Numbered from the stretch's first letter, positions 8,521 through 17,441 are shown. The stretch is 64,000 nt of DNA from an uncultured Agathobaculum sp. (GCF_944384765.1 NZ_CALWUM010000005.1:1-64000), one strand, 5' to 3'. Program-made: numbers and translations. The notes: a model not told the origin generated them from the sequence alone.

Positions 8521-8736
8521 ATGTATTATAGATTACGTGATTTACGTGAAGATAAAGGCAAAAAGCAAAGCGAGATTGCCGCATTGCTGAACTGCACACA
8601 GCAAGCATACAGCACGTATGAGAGGGGCGAACGGGATGTTCCTTCGAGAGTATTGATTCAGCTTGCGGATTATTACAATACATCTGTTGATTATCTGCTC
8701 GGCCGCACGAACAATCCGGCGCCGCCTGCCCCATAA
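8521..8736 (+). CDS. XRE family transcriptional regulator
   Basis: A 71-residue protein consisting of little more than one HTH_3 (Cro/C1) domain: LRDLREDKGKKQSEIAALL, recognition helix QQAYSTYERGERD, then PSRVLIQLADYYNTSVDYLL, which is the classic ending of this fold. A short proline-rich tail follows. Its start codon lies 26 bases from the long inverted-repeat operator, which it probably binds to control itself and the divergent small gene. Downstream is a non-coding repeat region, so it is monocistronic. Confidence 0.93.
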   Translation: MYYRLRDLREDKGKKQSEIAALLNCTQQAYSTYERGERDVPSRVLIQLADYYNTSVDYLLGRTNNPAPPAP

Positions 8737-9337
8737 AGAGATGGTTTTTTCGCCTGGCAAGGCGAAACGGAGTGCCCGCCCCCAGCGGGAGGGAGTGCGG
8801 CTGCGCGCCGCAGGCGCACAAGAGGGGAGACACCGAATGTTTCTCCCCTCTTGCGAATCACCCCTTTTTCTTTCGGTGTGAGTAAACATAAAGGCGTCTG
8901 CCCGAAGATTTGCGGCATTTGGTGCCGCAAATAAGGGCGCGCAGACGCGCGCAAAGGTGCGTTACGCGAAAGAATTGCCGCCCACTTTTCACAAGCAGCA
9001 AGAGGGGAAATCTTTGCCCCCTCTGGGGTGGCAGCCATCCCATGCCTGTCGCAACAGCAAGTGGGTGGCAACCGCTTGGCGGAACAACGATCAACCGCGC
9101 CCGTGGCGCGCCTAAGGGAAAGGGGATGATTGGCAAGAAGGGGAAAACCGTAGGTTTTCTCCTTCTTGTCCGCCCGCCGCGCAGGCGAAATCCCCCGTGA
9201 TGCGCGGGCACTCCGTTTCGCACGGTCGGGCGAAAACCCAAACCGTGCGCCCGTCGCGCGCAGCGACAAATTCCCCGCCGCCCGCAGGCGGCGGAACCCC
9301 CGGCCTGCCTGGTCAGGCAGACCACAAGCCGCTCACC
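8737..9337. repeat. Gene-free region built from an inverted pair of dispersed repeats
   Basis: No credible gene lies in these 600 bases. A repeat of about 140 bases occurs twice in opposite orientation: copy A on the minus strand (about 8741-8880) and copy B on the plus strand (about 9110-9237). Both contain GGGCACTCCGTTTCGC and an AAGAGGGG- or AAGAAGGGG-type hairpin in matching places. Between them is a nested hairpin, GCGTCTGC (8894-8901) pairing with GCAGACGC (8942-8949) around TTTGCGGCA / TGCCGCAAA. A weaker third hairpin with AAGAGGGG lies at 8999-9035. Open frames here read as repeat translation, not protein. Confidence 0.65.
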
Positions 9338-9366
9338 TTGACCTGCTCTGCCGCGCGTGGTAAAAT
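9338..9366 (+). promoter_or_regulatory. Promoter of the sulfhydrylase gene
   Basis: TTGACC, 17-base spacer, TAAAAT, 40 bases ahead of the start codon. Confidence 0.7.
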
Positions 9367-9406
9367 GACCTTGTGTCAACAATTCCCTTGCAAAGGAGTT
9401 TTTATA

Positions 9407-10675
9407 ATGAAAATCGAAACCAGCTGCCTGCACGCAGGCTACAAGCCGGAAAACGGCGGCCCGGGCGCGCTGCCGATCGTGCAGTCCACCACCTACCGCT
9501 TTGACTCGACCGCGCACATCGCGGGCCTGTTCGATATGCCGACCGAGTTCATGTATTCCCGCTTTGCCAACCCGACCTGCGACGCGGTCGAAAAGAAGAT
9601 CACCGCGCTCGAGGGCGGCGCGGGCGCCATGCTGACCTCCTCCGGCCAGGCGGCCAACCTGCTGGCGATCCTCAACCTGTGCTCGGCAGGCGACAGCTTC
9701 ATCGCGGCTACCACGATTTACGGCGGCACGATCAACCTGTTCGGCGTCACGCTCAAGCGCCTGGGCATCGAGTGCATCTGGGCGGATGCAGAGGCGGACG
9801 AGGACGAGATCCAAAAGCTGTTCAAGCCCAACACCAAGGCGGTTTTCGGTGAGACGCTTGCAAACCCCGCGCTGACCGTGTTTGATATCGAGAAGTGGGC
9901 GAACATCGCGCACAAGAATGGTGTGCCGCTCATTGTGGACAATACCTTTGCCACCCCGATCCTGTGCCGCCCCTTTGAGTTCGGCGCGGACATCGTCACC
10001 CACTCCACCACCAAGTATATGGACGGCCATGCCGTGCAGGGCGGCGGCGTGATCGTGGACAGCGGCAAGTTCGACTGGTCCGCTTCGGGCAAGTTCCCGG
10101 ATTTCACCGAGCCGGACGAGAGCTACCACGGCGTGGTTTACACCCGCGATTTCGGCAATATGGCCTACATCATCAAGGCGCGCATGCAGCTCATGCGTGA
10201 CTTTGGCTGCTATCCGGCGGCGCACTCGGCGTTCCTACTCAATATGGGTCTGGAAACCCTGCCCGTGCGCATGAAGCAGTATTGCGAGAATGCGCTGACC
10301 GTTGCGAAGCACCTGCAGGCGTCGGACAAGATCGCGTCCGTGCGCTATCCTGCGCTGCCGGGCAACGAGCACTACGAGCGCGCGCGCAAGTATCTGCCGC
10401 TTGGCTGCTCGGGCGTCATGTCGATCGACATCAAGGGCGGCCGCGCGCCGGCAATGAAGTTCATGGACAGCTTAAAGCTCGCCTGCAACGAGGTGCACGT
10501 TGCGGACATCCGCACCTGTGTGCTGCATCCGGCCTCGGAAACCCACCGTCAGCTCACCGACGAGCAGCTGGTCGCCGCGGGCATCGAGCCCGGCCTGGTG
10601 CGACTGTCGGTCGGCCTGGAGAACGTCGAGGACATTATCGCGGACCTCGACCAGGCGCTCGCCCAGTTGGACTGA
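9407..10675 (+). CDS. metY: O-acetylhomoserine sulfhydrylase / aminocarboxypropyltransferase
   Basis: A 422-residue PLP enzyme of the Cys/Met metabolism family, most like O-acetylhomoserine sulfhydrylases, which make homocysteine from O-acetylhomoserine and sulfide. Seen: ETSCLHAGYKPENGGPGALP at the N-terminus, YSRFANPTCDAVEKKI, the cofactor-stacking GGTINLF region, VDNTFATPILCRPFEFGADI, and the PLP lysine in HSTTKYMDGH (about residue 203). The ATG at 9407 follows AAAGGAG. Members of this family are hard to separate from methionine gamma-lyase by eye, so the exact reaction is less sure than the family. Confidence 0.9.
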   Translation: MKIETSCLHAGYKPENGGPGALPIVQSTTYRFDSTAHIAGLFDMPTEFMYSRFANPTCDAVEKKITALEGGAGAMLTSSGQAANLLAILNLCSAGDSFIAATTIYGGTINLFGVTLKRLGIECIWADAEADEDEIQKLFKPNTKAVFGETLANPALTVFDIEKWANIAHKNGVPLIVDNTFATPILCRPFEFGADIVTHSTTKYMDGHAVQGGGVIVDSGKFDWSASGKFPDFTEPDESYHGVVYTRDFGNMAYIIKARMQLMRDFGCYPAAHSAFLLNMGLETLPVRMKQYCENALTVAKHLQASDKIASVRYPALPGNEHYERARKYLPLGCSGVMSIDIKGGRAPAMKFMDSLKLACNEVHVADIRTCVLHPASETHRQLTDEQLVAAGIEPGLVRLSVGLENVEDIIADLDQALAQLD

Positions 10676-10704
10676 GCCTGCACTGCACGATTATCTATAA
10701 CGGC

Positions 10705-10739
10705 AAAGCCGCTCACCCGAAAAGGGTGAGCGGCTTTTT
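10705..10739 (+). terminator. Terminator between the sulfhydrylase gene and the phage operon
   Basis: AAAGCCGCTCACCC / GGGTGAGCGGCTTT perfect stem with TTTTTG on the plus strand. It also marks the 3' boundary of the convergent phage operon. Confidence 0.9.
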
Positions 10740-10748
10740 GCGTGCCGG

Positions 10749-11741
10749 TCAGTACCAGTAACCGGCTTTCCATTGCTGCAGCGCCAGACTGGCGTTGCGA
10801 TAGCTGACGTCTGCAGTCGGCGTGCCGGCCGGCACGCCGAGGATCGCGGCGTCGCCCGCCTGCACATAACCGCTGGTCTTCCAGCGGTTCAGCGCCTGTT
10901 CGTAGGCCATGGCCTGGCTGTCGCTCGCCAGCGAGAGCATCTGCATGGCAGCATTGTTCGCTGCGGTGTTCGCACTGAGCTGGTAATTGTACCAGCTCAT
11001 GGTGGGCGTGCCGTTCAGGAAGCCGGTCAGCCCCGCCAGCGAGATGCTGTAATCGCGGTCGGCGTTGTACTGCGCCAGCTGCGCCTGCGCCTGCTGCAGC
11101 GCCGCGCTTTCCGCGGAGGTGTAGTAATCGCTCTCGAGTGCGGCCTCCTGGTTCGCTGCGCTGTCGCGTGCTGCGGCGCGTGCGGTCAGGCGCGCCTGAC
11201 CGAGCGCGTTCAGATCGCTGCGGTACTGGTTGTCCAGCGCAATGCGGCTGGATTCCGCCGCGCCCGAGGTGGCGGTTGCGTTTCGCGCGCCCATGTTCAG
11301 ACCGAGCGCGGCGAGCTTTTCCTCATTCGAGACAGCTGACTGACGCGCGTTGATGTCGGTCTGCGTCATGCCGGCGGTGTAATCGTTCTCGATTGCGGTC
11401 AGGTTGCTCGAAAGCTGCTGCTGAATGCGTTCGCGGGCCGCTTCAAAGCGCTGCAGGCGCGCCTGCTCTGCGGCCTGATACAGCTGCGTGAGCGCGCTGA
11501 TCCCGCTGGAGGAGCTGCTGCTGCCTGTGCTGCCGCCTCCGCTGCTGCCTGAGGGCACGGAATACGGCTGGTAGTCGCCGTTCCAGGTTGCAACGGCCTC
11601 GTTCGAGGGGACTTTACCGGCCAATCCCTCCGCGTCGATCTTGTTCTGCCGCTCATAAAGCAGCTGCTGCCGTTCGGCGGCGTCCTGTGTCGCTGCGATG
11701 GCGTCTGAATAGTCGAAATTCTCCCGGTAATTGCTTGCCAA
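10749..11741 (-). CDS. Phage structural protein, coiled-coil rich (possible ejection/tail protein)
   Basis: A 330-residue protein starting at TTG with GGAGGG six bases upstream. The N-terminus is polar, followed by a Gly/Ser linker (about residues 66-80). A long Ala/Gln/Arg-rich helical region then spans about 85-290 with heptad character (QAEQARLQRFEAARERIQQ and similar). It ends with an aromatic KAGYWY. It is the last gene of the phage operon, after the portal, capsid and the 606-residue protein. By position and composition it could be an internal ejection or tail-assembly protein of a podovirus-like particle. No named family is recognised. Confidence 0.6.
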   Translation of the reverse strand: MASNYRENFDYSDAIAATQDAAERQQLLYERQNKIDAEGLAGKVPSNEAVATWNGDYQPYSVPSGSSGGGSTGSSSSSSGISALTQLYQAAEQARLQRFEAARERIQQQLSSNLTAIENDYTAGMTQTDINARQSAVSNEEKLAALGLNMGARNATATSGAAESSRIALDNQYRSDLNALGQARLTARAAARDSAANQEAALESDYYTSAESAALQQAQAQLAQYNADRDYSISLAGLTGFLNGTPTMSWYNYQLSANTAANNAAMQMLSLASDSQAMAYEQALNRWKTSGYVQAGDAAILGVPAGTPTADVSYRNASLALQQWKAGYWY

Positions 11742-11760
11742 AACCTTTCCCTCCTTTCCG

Positions 11761-13581
11761 TTAAATCACGACCTGCCCCTGCGTCCAGCGAATGGTGATC
11801 GCCAGCAGGCCGAAGGGCTCGTCCGCCCGGTCGTTGCCGATGCGCACGGCAAACAGGGGCATACGGTGCTGCCGCCAGCGCGTGCGGAAACTGACCGCGC
11901 CCGGGATACAGCGGAACGAAAAACGCGAGAAATCCAGCGTTTTGAAAGAGAACAGATCCATGTTGCGCGAAAGCGCAAGCGTCTGCCCGTTTTCGTTCTC
12001 ATACTGCACGGTCGCGCCCGAGCGCGAATACGGCATGAGCGTGGGCACTACGTCGCGCACGGTTTTGACGCGGCTCCAGTCCGCAAGCGGCAGGGTGGGG
12101 GTGCGCCAGTAGGCGTCGATCGCAGCCGTGTCGTCGCTGTACGCATGGTCCTCGGCTGCATCGGCAAACCGGCACAGCTTGCCGTCTGCGGTGCCGAACC
12201 ACAGCCTGCCGTCCAGCACAGCAAGGCACTGTGCGGGCACATCGGTCCAGTAGAACCACGCCGGGTCGCCGTTTTCCTCGGTCAGCGCGCTGTCCGCAAC
12301 ATAGACATGCCCGTTGACCGCCAGATAGTATTTGCTTTCAAATACCACGGCGCAGGCGTCCGCGAGACCGGTCTCGGCGGCAAGCCGGGGCACGATCGCA
12401 TCGGACACCGAGCGGATGGTGCGCTGCTCGGCGACCGCGGTGCCGAACACACCCTGCACCCCGCGCGCGGACAGAAACAGCGGCAGGTTATTCAGCGTGG
12501 CGAAGGTGCGCGGTGCAATGGCGCCTTCGCCCTGCGTGCCCTGCTTGAGCGGATAGAGCGCCGTGCCGTCGTCTGCCATCAGGTAGGAGCGCAGATAGCT
12601 GGTTGCCTCCTGTGCGCCGCCCGACTTGATGACCAACTGGCTCTCATACTGCTTGAGGTAGCCGACGATCGCAGAAGCATCCGTTCCCATACGGGTGTAG
12701 CCCAGATCAGGGAAGTAGGTCGGATCGTACAGACCGCTCTGCCAGTCGCAGTTCGGCTCGTCCGGGTTGCCGGTGAGGAACACGCGCGTGTCGTTTTTGC
12801 CGCCGTACAGGCCGGCAATGCTGCACTGGTTGATTTTATCCGCGTATCCGTCCACGGTTTTGGAAAAACTGATCGACACATTGGCCAGACCGTTGCCGTT
12901 GGGCGGGGCGGAGGCCAGCGTTACCAGACCGGTCGAGCGGTTGACCGACGAGACTGTGACCGCCTCACCGTCCACCGCTGCGGTGACCGTGGTATCGTCC
13001 AGATCCTTGGCATCCACCTGGAACTGGGTCGCTGAGCCGTTGCCGATAAAGGTGTTGATGCGCTTGGGTGTGAGCAGATTGACTTCCTCATAGCTCGTGC
13101 CACCGCCGGTGGGCGCGGCCGAGATCGTGGTGGTCGGCACATAGGCGATATCCTGTACCTTGACGGCCTCCCAGCCGTCGTTGTCCTCGTTGCGCTGTAC
13201 CGCGCGATACGTCTGCCCGTCGAGCAGATAGAGCACCCCGCCCATCACAAAAGCCTGCGAGAACGCCTGCTTCATGTCCGTGCACAGCTCGGTCTGCGTG
13301 CCCTCCGTGGGGCGGAAAAACAGCTTGCTTCCCGCATGGACGGCAAATCCCGAACCATCCGGCAGGGGAAACAGCCCATAGATGGGCGCAGTATAGGTGG
13401 CCTGTGTTTTCCACCCCGTGCGCTTGACCAGAAAGTCGTTCTGGTCGCAGATCATGTTCTGCATATCGGGCGAGCGGGCAAGCGAGACCTTGGTCGGATG
13501 CGTGCGGAAGTCCACGCCGCCAAAGCGGCTGACCACGGTCATCTGCTCGGTCTCGGTCTGCGGGAATTGATAGGCGCGCAT
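11761..13581 (-). CDS. Phage head-tail connector / stabilisation-like protein
   Basis: A 606-residue, beta-rich protein. The start (MRAYQFPQTETEQMTVVSRF) overlaps the preceding stop as TGATG. The N-terminal FGGVDFRTHPTKVSLARSPD with NMICDQNDFLVKRTGW recalls podoviral head-completion/stabilisation proteins of the P22 gp10 type, which describe a source list of 'ground truth' beta-propeller blades; the blades here include GLFPLPDGSGFAVHAG, LAVLDGRLWFGTADGK and similar repeats. Repeated DGxLxFGT-like blades suggest a propeller. The function as a tail nozzle or connector protein is inferred from gene order and fold impression. Confidence 0.6.
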   Translation of the reverse strand: MRAYQFPQTETEQMTVVSRFGGVDFRTHPTKVSLARSPDMQNMICDQNDFLVKRTGWKTQATYTAPIYGLFPLPDGSGFAVHAGSKLFFRPTEGTQTELCTDMKQAFSQAFVMGGVLYLLDGQTYRAVQRNEDNDGWEAVKVQDIAYVPTTTISAAPTGGGTSYEEVNLLTPKRINTFIGNGSATQFQVDAKDLDDTTVTAAVDGEAVTVSSVNRSTGLVTLASAPPNGNGLANVSISFSKTVDGYADKINQCSIAGLYGGKNDTRVFLTGNPDEPNCDWQSGLYDPTYFPDLGYTRMGTDASAIVGYLKQYESQLVIKSGGAQEATSYLRSYLMADDGTALYPLKQGTQGEGAIAPRTFATLNNLPLFLSARGVQGVFGTAVAEQRTIRSVSDAIVPRLAAETGLADACAVVFESKYYLAVNGHVYVADSALTEENGDPAWFYWTDVPAQCLAVLDGRLWFGTADGKLCRFADAAEDHAYSDDTAAIDAYWRTPTLPLADWSRVKTVRDVVPTLMPYSRSGATVQYENENGQTLALSRNMDLFSFKTLDFSRFSFRCIPGAVSFRTRWRQHRMPLFAVRIGNDRADEPFGLLAITIRWTQGQVVI

Positions 13582-13949
13582 CAGACCATCTCCTGGATGC
13601 CGGTCAGCTGTGCCGGACAGTGGCGCAGTAGCCGGTCGGTGTATTCGGTGGCAGCCCAGTTGAATTTGGCCTTGTCGTCATCCGCCACGAGCAGGGCTGC
13701 CAGCCCGTATGGGAAGCACTCGCGCGCCAGCCAGTCGCCCGCTGGGATCTCGTCCGTTAGCGCTTCCATCTGCGGCGGGGCGGTATAGGGCTGCTCGGCG
13801 CAGCTCACGCGCTCGGCGTTGATCTCGCGCAGGCTGTTTGCGAGCAGCTGATTGAGTGCGCACAGCGCGAATTGCTCGTAGTAGGTGCCGCTGTTCGGCG
13901 TTTCCGAGAGCAGGTTCAGCGCGGCGTGGAAGCATTCGGTTCCAGTCAT
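13581..13949 (-). CDS. Phage head-tail adaptor-like protein
   Basis: A 122-residue protein starting MTGTECFHAALNLL after GGAGGAATCCC. It is helical, with LSETPNSGTYYEQFALCALNQLL and LARECFPYGLAALLVADDDK. The position directly after the capsid gene and its size are those of a head-completion or adaptor protein. No family is recognised with certainty. The open frame extends upstream to 14279, but that part has no ribosome binding site and is antisense-like in composition. Confidence 0.65.
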   Translation of the reverse strand: MTGTECFHAALNLLSETPNSGTYYEQFALCALNQLLANSLREINAERVSCAEQPYTAPPQMEALTDEIPAGDWLARECFPYGLAALLVADDDKAKFNWAATEYTDRLLRHCPAQLTGIQEMV

Positions 13950-14029
13950 GGGATTCCTCCTTTTGCAAATTGGCTTTTCGCCTGACTCTGACTTGTGGGG
14001 CGGCTTTTTTTGTATATACAGGCGCAGGC

Positions 14030-15073
14030 TTATTCGCCTTCTACGACCGGGGACGGATACAGCCCGCTCTTGACAGCATAGGCGCGGATTTTGCAGCCAT
14101 CTTCGGCGGTCAGCGTGGCCTCTGCCGTGTAGTCCTTGGCGGAATCCGAATAGCGCGGGTCGGATCCATCCAGCGTATAGCGCACAGTAGCACCGCTCGG
14201 GATCGTGATCTTGCTGGATGCGATAGAAGGACTGTCGGTCACGGAGTCTGCCGCAACCAGTGCATACACGCCGCCGCACTTGGCGCCCAACACATAGGCG
14301 TCGTAGTAGTGGCGCCCTTCGATCAGCGCGCCGGACACGCCGACCGGATCCTCATGCACCTTGGCATCGGCGATCTTGTATGGCATGAGTACTGCATCCT
14401 TGTGCGTGACGAGGAAGTACACGTTGTCCGGCAGATAGGACTTAGGTACGCGCACGACGTTCATGCCGAACACCTCACCGCATACGCCCTTGGCGATGGA
14501 CTGCCGTGCGAGCACATCCACGCCCGCAAATTCGTCCGAGGTGCACACCAGCTTGTACATCTCGCTCGTCAGGTAGATGTAGCGGTTGTCATCCGGCACG
14601 AGCGCGTCATCAAGTGCCTGGGAGGCCGCCGCGATTTTGGTGATGATATCCGACTTGGTCGGCTTGGCCGCGCTTTCCACGATCGTGCCCGCCATGGTGA
14701 CAAAGCGCCGGAATGCGTATTTGTCCGCCGCAGGGGTGGACTTTTCGTTCAGCTGCAGGCGCAGCATATCGGCGGCGTTTTTCACCAGGTTCTGGTCGAG
14801 GTTGTTGCCTTTGTCGATCGTGAGCGTGAACGCCTTATCCTGCGTCATGGTCAGCTCCTGCACAACGTCCTGCATCTCGGTCACCGTGCCGTAGCGGGCG
14901 AGCCCGCCGTCGCGGTCGTAATCAACCTCCTCAACCGTGATCGGCGTATATACCTTGAGCGTCTTGACGCCGGTCAGGTCAAAGGTGTCCGCGGTTTTGC
15001 CTTTGATGAAGGATGCACGGGTGAATACCTCAGCGATCTGGTCGGAATATTTGGTCGCAAGATTGATAGCCAT
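14030..15073 (-). CDS. Phage major capsid protein with C-terminal beta-sandwich domain
   Basis: A 347-residue protein starting MAINLATKYSDQIAEVFTR after AAAGGAGG. The first 280 residues read as an HK97-fold capsid protein (early strand YTPITVEEVDYDR, then a QELTMTQDKAFTLTIDKGN stretch, helix DQNLVKNAADMLRLQL), similar to those of N4 gp56-like or P22-like small podoviruses. Residues about 290-347 are a separate beta-sandwich of the chitobiase/beta-hexosaminidase C-terminal type: VRYTLDGSDPRYSDSAKDY, then KIRAYAVKSGLYPS. Such appended domains usually display on the capsid surface. Confidence 0.85.
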   Translation of the reverse strand: MAINLATKYSDQIAEVFTRASFIKGKTADTFDLTGVKTLKVYTPITVEEVDYDRDGGLARYGTVTEMQDVVQELTMTQDKAFTLTIDKGNNLDQNLVKNAADMLRLQLNEKSTPAADKYAFRRFVTMAGTIVESAAKPTKSDIITKIAAASQALDDALVPDDNRYIYLTSEMYKLVCTSDEFAGVDVLARQSIAKGVCGEVFGMNVVRVPKSYLPDNVYFLVTHKDAVLMPYKIADAKVHEDPVGVSGALIEGRHYYDAYVLGAKCGGVYALVAADSVTDSPSIASSKITIPSGATVRYTLDGSDPRYSDSAKDYTAEATLTAEDGCKIRAYAVKSGLYPSPVVEGE

Positions 15074-15183
15074 AGAAAGAAACCTCCTTTAGAGAATGGA
15101 AAGTTGAAAATACAGCGGGAAGAATGTCTGGTCAAACCGCGCGTGGAGCGCATGCGGTGCATCGCCTGACGGATCTTTTGCTC

Positions 15184-15726
15184 TTATCTGCCGAGCAGGG
15201 CAAGGGTGACCGGGTCAACGCCCGTCGGCTCGCCGTCCGACTGCGCCGGGCCGACGGCCGCGCGGCGGTTTTTCTGGTTGATCTCCATCGCCGCCAGCTC
15301 GTCCTTGAGCTCGAGGATCTCCCACTTGCGGTAGGCAGAGACGAGCGAGCCTTCCTGCTGCGCCCATTCCCAGACCTGCTGGGGGATGTCCTCCGGACGT
15401 ACGTCCGGATATTCCTCGACGAACGCCGCGTAAATCTGGCCGTTGGACATACCGGCTGCCGCGCGGTTGCGGCGCACATAGGCGTTCTGTTTGGACAGGC
15501 CCAGGCTGGCCGCCTGGATCAGTTCATCCAGCGTCAGCTCGACCGTCTGCCCATCCACCGGGACGGGAAAGGTCTGCTGTGCGCCGGTCTGCTGCATCTG
15601 CGGCGCGGTTTCTCCGGGCGCGAACGGATTGGCTGCGGACGAGGGCAGCGGCTGGGTCTGCGTCGCCTGCGCCTGTACCGGCGCGGCAGACGGTTTACTG
15701 CTGTTCTGTTTGCGGTTGGTTTGCAT
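15184..15726 (-). CDS. Phage capsid scaffold protein
   Basis: A 180-residue protein starting MQTNRKQNSSKPSAAPV after AAAAGGAGGAAAA. The N-terminal half is low-complexity (Gln, Ala, Pro, Ser). The middle has GQTVELTLDELIQAASLGLSK, and the C-terminal third is charged and helical (YRKWEILELKDELAAMEINQ). Composition, size and location between portal and capsid match a scaffolding protein. It overlaps the portal gene by 32 bases, indicating coupled translation. Confidence 0.75.
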   Translation of the reverse strand: MQTNRKQNSSKPSAAPVQAQATQTQPLPSSAANPFAPGETAPQMQQTGAQQTFPVPVDGQTVELTLDELIQAASLGLSKQNAYVRRNRAAAGMSNGQIYAAFVEEYPDVRPEDIPQQVWEWAQQEGSLVSAYRKWEILELKDELAAMEINQKNRRAAVGPAQSDGEPTGVDPVTLALLGR

Positions 15727-17260
15727 TTGCGTTTTCCTCCTTTTGCTGCTGGCGCTGCATACGAAGGGCATGCAGCAGATCGTTTTTGCCGCGCACCTGA
15801 TAATCGGGCACGTTTTCCAGGTAAATGAGTGGATCGGTGATCACGCCGCTCTCAAGCAGATGGTCATTGGTCATGGTTTGCATGGTCTCGGACCAGTAGC
15901 TTGCCGCGCCCACGTCCACCTGCAGGCGCATATCCTGCCCGGCAAGCGTGGAAAAGTCAAAGGACTGCCGCACCGGCTCCTCGCCGGTCCCGTCGGATAC
16001 CACGACCGTGCGCGTGCCGTAGTGTGCGCCCATCATATCAAGGAAGATGCGCGCCCAGTCCTCAATAAAACGGTAGAATTCCATTTTTGTCAGCTCAAGC
16101 GGGGCGGCGGTAGCGTTCTGCACGGCTACGATCGCCGAGGTGTTGTCCGGTTTGACTGTGCCGAGTGCGGCCTCGCTCGCGCCCATCAGCTCGGCGGTGT
16201 CGGACATCATCTGTTTGAGCAGCCCCAGCACCTGGGACGAGATGTCCGGCGCCTTGAATGCGGTCGCGATCGCTTCATTCGGGTTGCCGCGCATGCCGAC
16301 TGCCTTACCCACATCGTTTGACCAGCCGTTCGGGAAGCGGGTCATGTCGTAGATGATCTTGGGGAAGGCTACCTGCTTGATGCACTGCACATACATGGAA
16401 TACAGCTTGTTGATCGCAATCTGGTTGGGGATGGCCTCGGTCAGCGGGCTTTCGCCGTGGCACGAGCCACGTACCCGGTTCCAGCACAGGTGGGTGACCG
16501 GATAATAGCGGTAGGGCAGCTCCTTTTCGCGCATCACGGTTGCGGTGCGTGTGGTTTTGCAGAAAGCGATGCCGGTTTCCGTGCGCCGCATATGTAGCAG
16601 CACGGTCACCCGGTCGTTTTCGCCGTTCAGGCGATAGCGCAGGTAGTCGCTCGTATCATCCGGCACGATCGCAGCGCACTCGTCCGCGCCCATGCCATTG
16701 GCCTTGGCCTCTGTGCGCACCTCGTCCACATCGCGCCGCATGGCGATGATCAGATACGGCTGGCGCTGCACCTCGTCGCTCGCCGGGTTGCCGAAGCAGA
16801 TGTTCGTGGAGTCGATCAGCTCGGCGGCAATGTCGCCCTTGACCGCCTGTCCGGTCTCAAGCGCCGGGTCAAAGTGGATATAAAAGCAGGCGTCGCCATC
16901 CACACAGGCGTTTTTGAGCAGCGGGCGGCCGAGCGCCTTGATGCCCGACCGTTCGATCGCAGAGGCGAATGCGCGCTCAAGCACATGGGCGGTCTGCCGG
17001 CCTTTTTCGTCCATGTCAAACGGCTGGGCGTGTACTGCCACGTCGTCCGACACCAGCATGGAGACAAACAGGTTGACACAGCGCCGCAGCACGTTGAAAA
17101 TCAGCGGATCGAGGGTCTGTACCTTGAGACCCTCCCACTGGCGGCCGAGGTAGAACGCCTCATTGCGGCGCACGCGGTCATACAGGCCGATCGAGCGCTT
17201 GTAGTCGCGGTCACGCTCGAATTTGCGCCAGATGGCAGCGGGTGCGGGATCAAACTGCAT
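15695..17260 (-). CDS. Phage portal protein
   Basis: A 521-residue portal protein, the dodecameric channel through which DNA enters the capsid. Seen: FERDRDYKRSIGLYDRVRRN and NEAFYLGRQW at the N-terminus; LDPLIFNVLRRCVNLFVSML, typical of podovirus portals; and a long C-terminal helical stem with TSAIVAVQNATAAPLELTKM. I chose the second ATG (17260), because GGGAGGAGG touches the first (17266). The start is inside the end of the small membrane-protein gene. Confidence 0.88.
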   Translation of the reverse strand: MQFDPAPAAIWRKFERDRDYKRSIGLYDRVRRNEAFYLGRQWEGLKVQTLDPLIFNVLRRCVNLFVSMLVSDDVAVHAQPFDMDEKGRQTAHVLERAFASAIERSGIKALGRPLLKNACVDGDACFYIHFDPALETGQAVKGDIAAELIDSTNICFGNPASDEVQRQPYLIIAMRRDVDEVRTEAKANGMGADECAAIVPDDTSDYLRYRLNGENDRVTVLLHMRRTETGIAFCKTTRTATVMREKELPYRYYPVTHLCWNRVRGSCHGESPLTEAIPNQIAINKLYSMYVQCIKQVAFPKIIYDMTRFPNGWSNDVGKAVGMRGNPNEAIATAFKAPDISSQVLGLLKQMMSDTAELMGASEAALGTVKPDNTSAIVAVQNATAAPLELTKMEFYRFIEDWARIFLDMMGAHYGTRTVVVSDGTGEEPVRQSFDFSTLAGQDMRLQVDVGAASYWSETMQTMTNDHLLESGVITDPLIYLENVPDYQVRGKNDLLHALRMQRQQQKEENANANQPQTEQQ

Positions 17261-17441
17261 GGTCATCCTCCTCCCGTCCGTAGGCCATCAGCGCAGCGAG
17301 GTCGCGGCTGAGCGCGTCGTCCGGCGTCTCCGCCGGCGCCTGGCTTCTGGGCTGCCGACGGGGCAGATGCAGCCCGCCGGACGCGACCGCCCCGGTCAGC
17401 ACAAGTAGCGCCGCGCCGATGCAGTAGCATAATACTTCCAT
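17250..17441 (-). CDS. Small single-pass membrane protein in the phage operon
   Basis: A 63-residue protein, ATG preceded by AAAGGAAGGAATCT. Residues 3-22 (VLCYCIGAALLVLTGAVASG) form one transmembrane helix with an outward N-terminus. The rest is basic and polar (RRQPRSQAPAETP), ending EEDDHAV. It sits between the terminase and portal genes and overlaps the portal start by 11 bases. It is not an obvious holin (only one helix), and no family is known to me. Keeping it in the operon suggests a role in particle assembly or membrane attachment. Confidence 0.65.
   Translation of the reverse strand: MEVLCYCIGAALLVLTGAVASGGLHLPRRQPRSQAPAETPDDALSRDLAALMAYGREEDDHAV

Noticed and set aside
8691..9269. 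Several frames of 90-190 residues in the region after the XRE gene
   Set aside because: They translate the inverted repeats (same RAKRSARAS-like words on both copies), have no ribosome binding sites, and are not protein-like.
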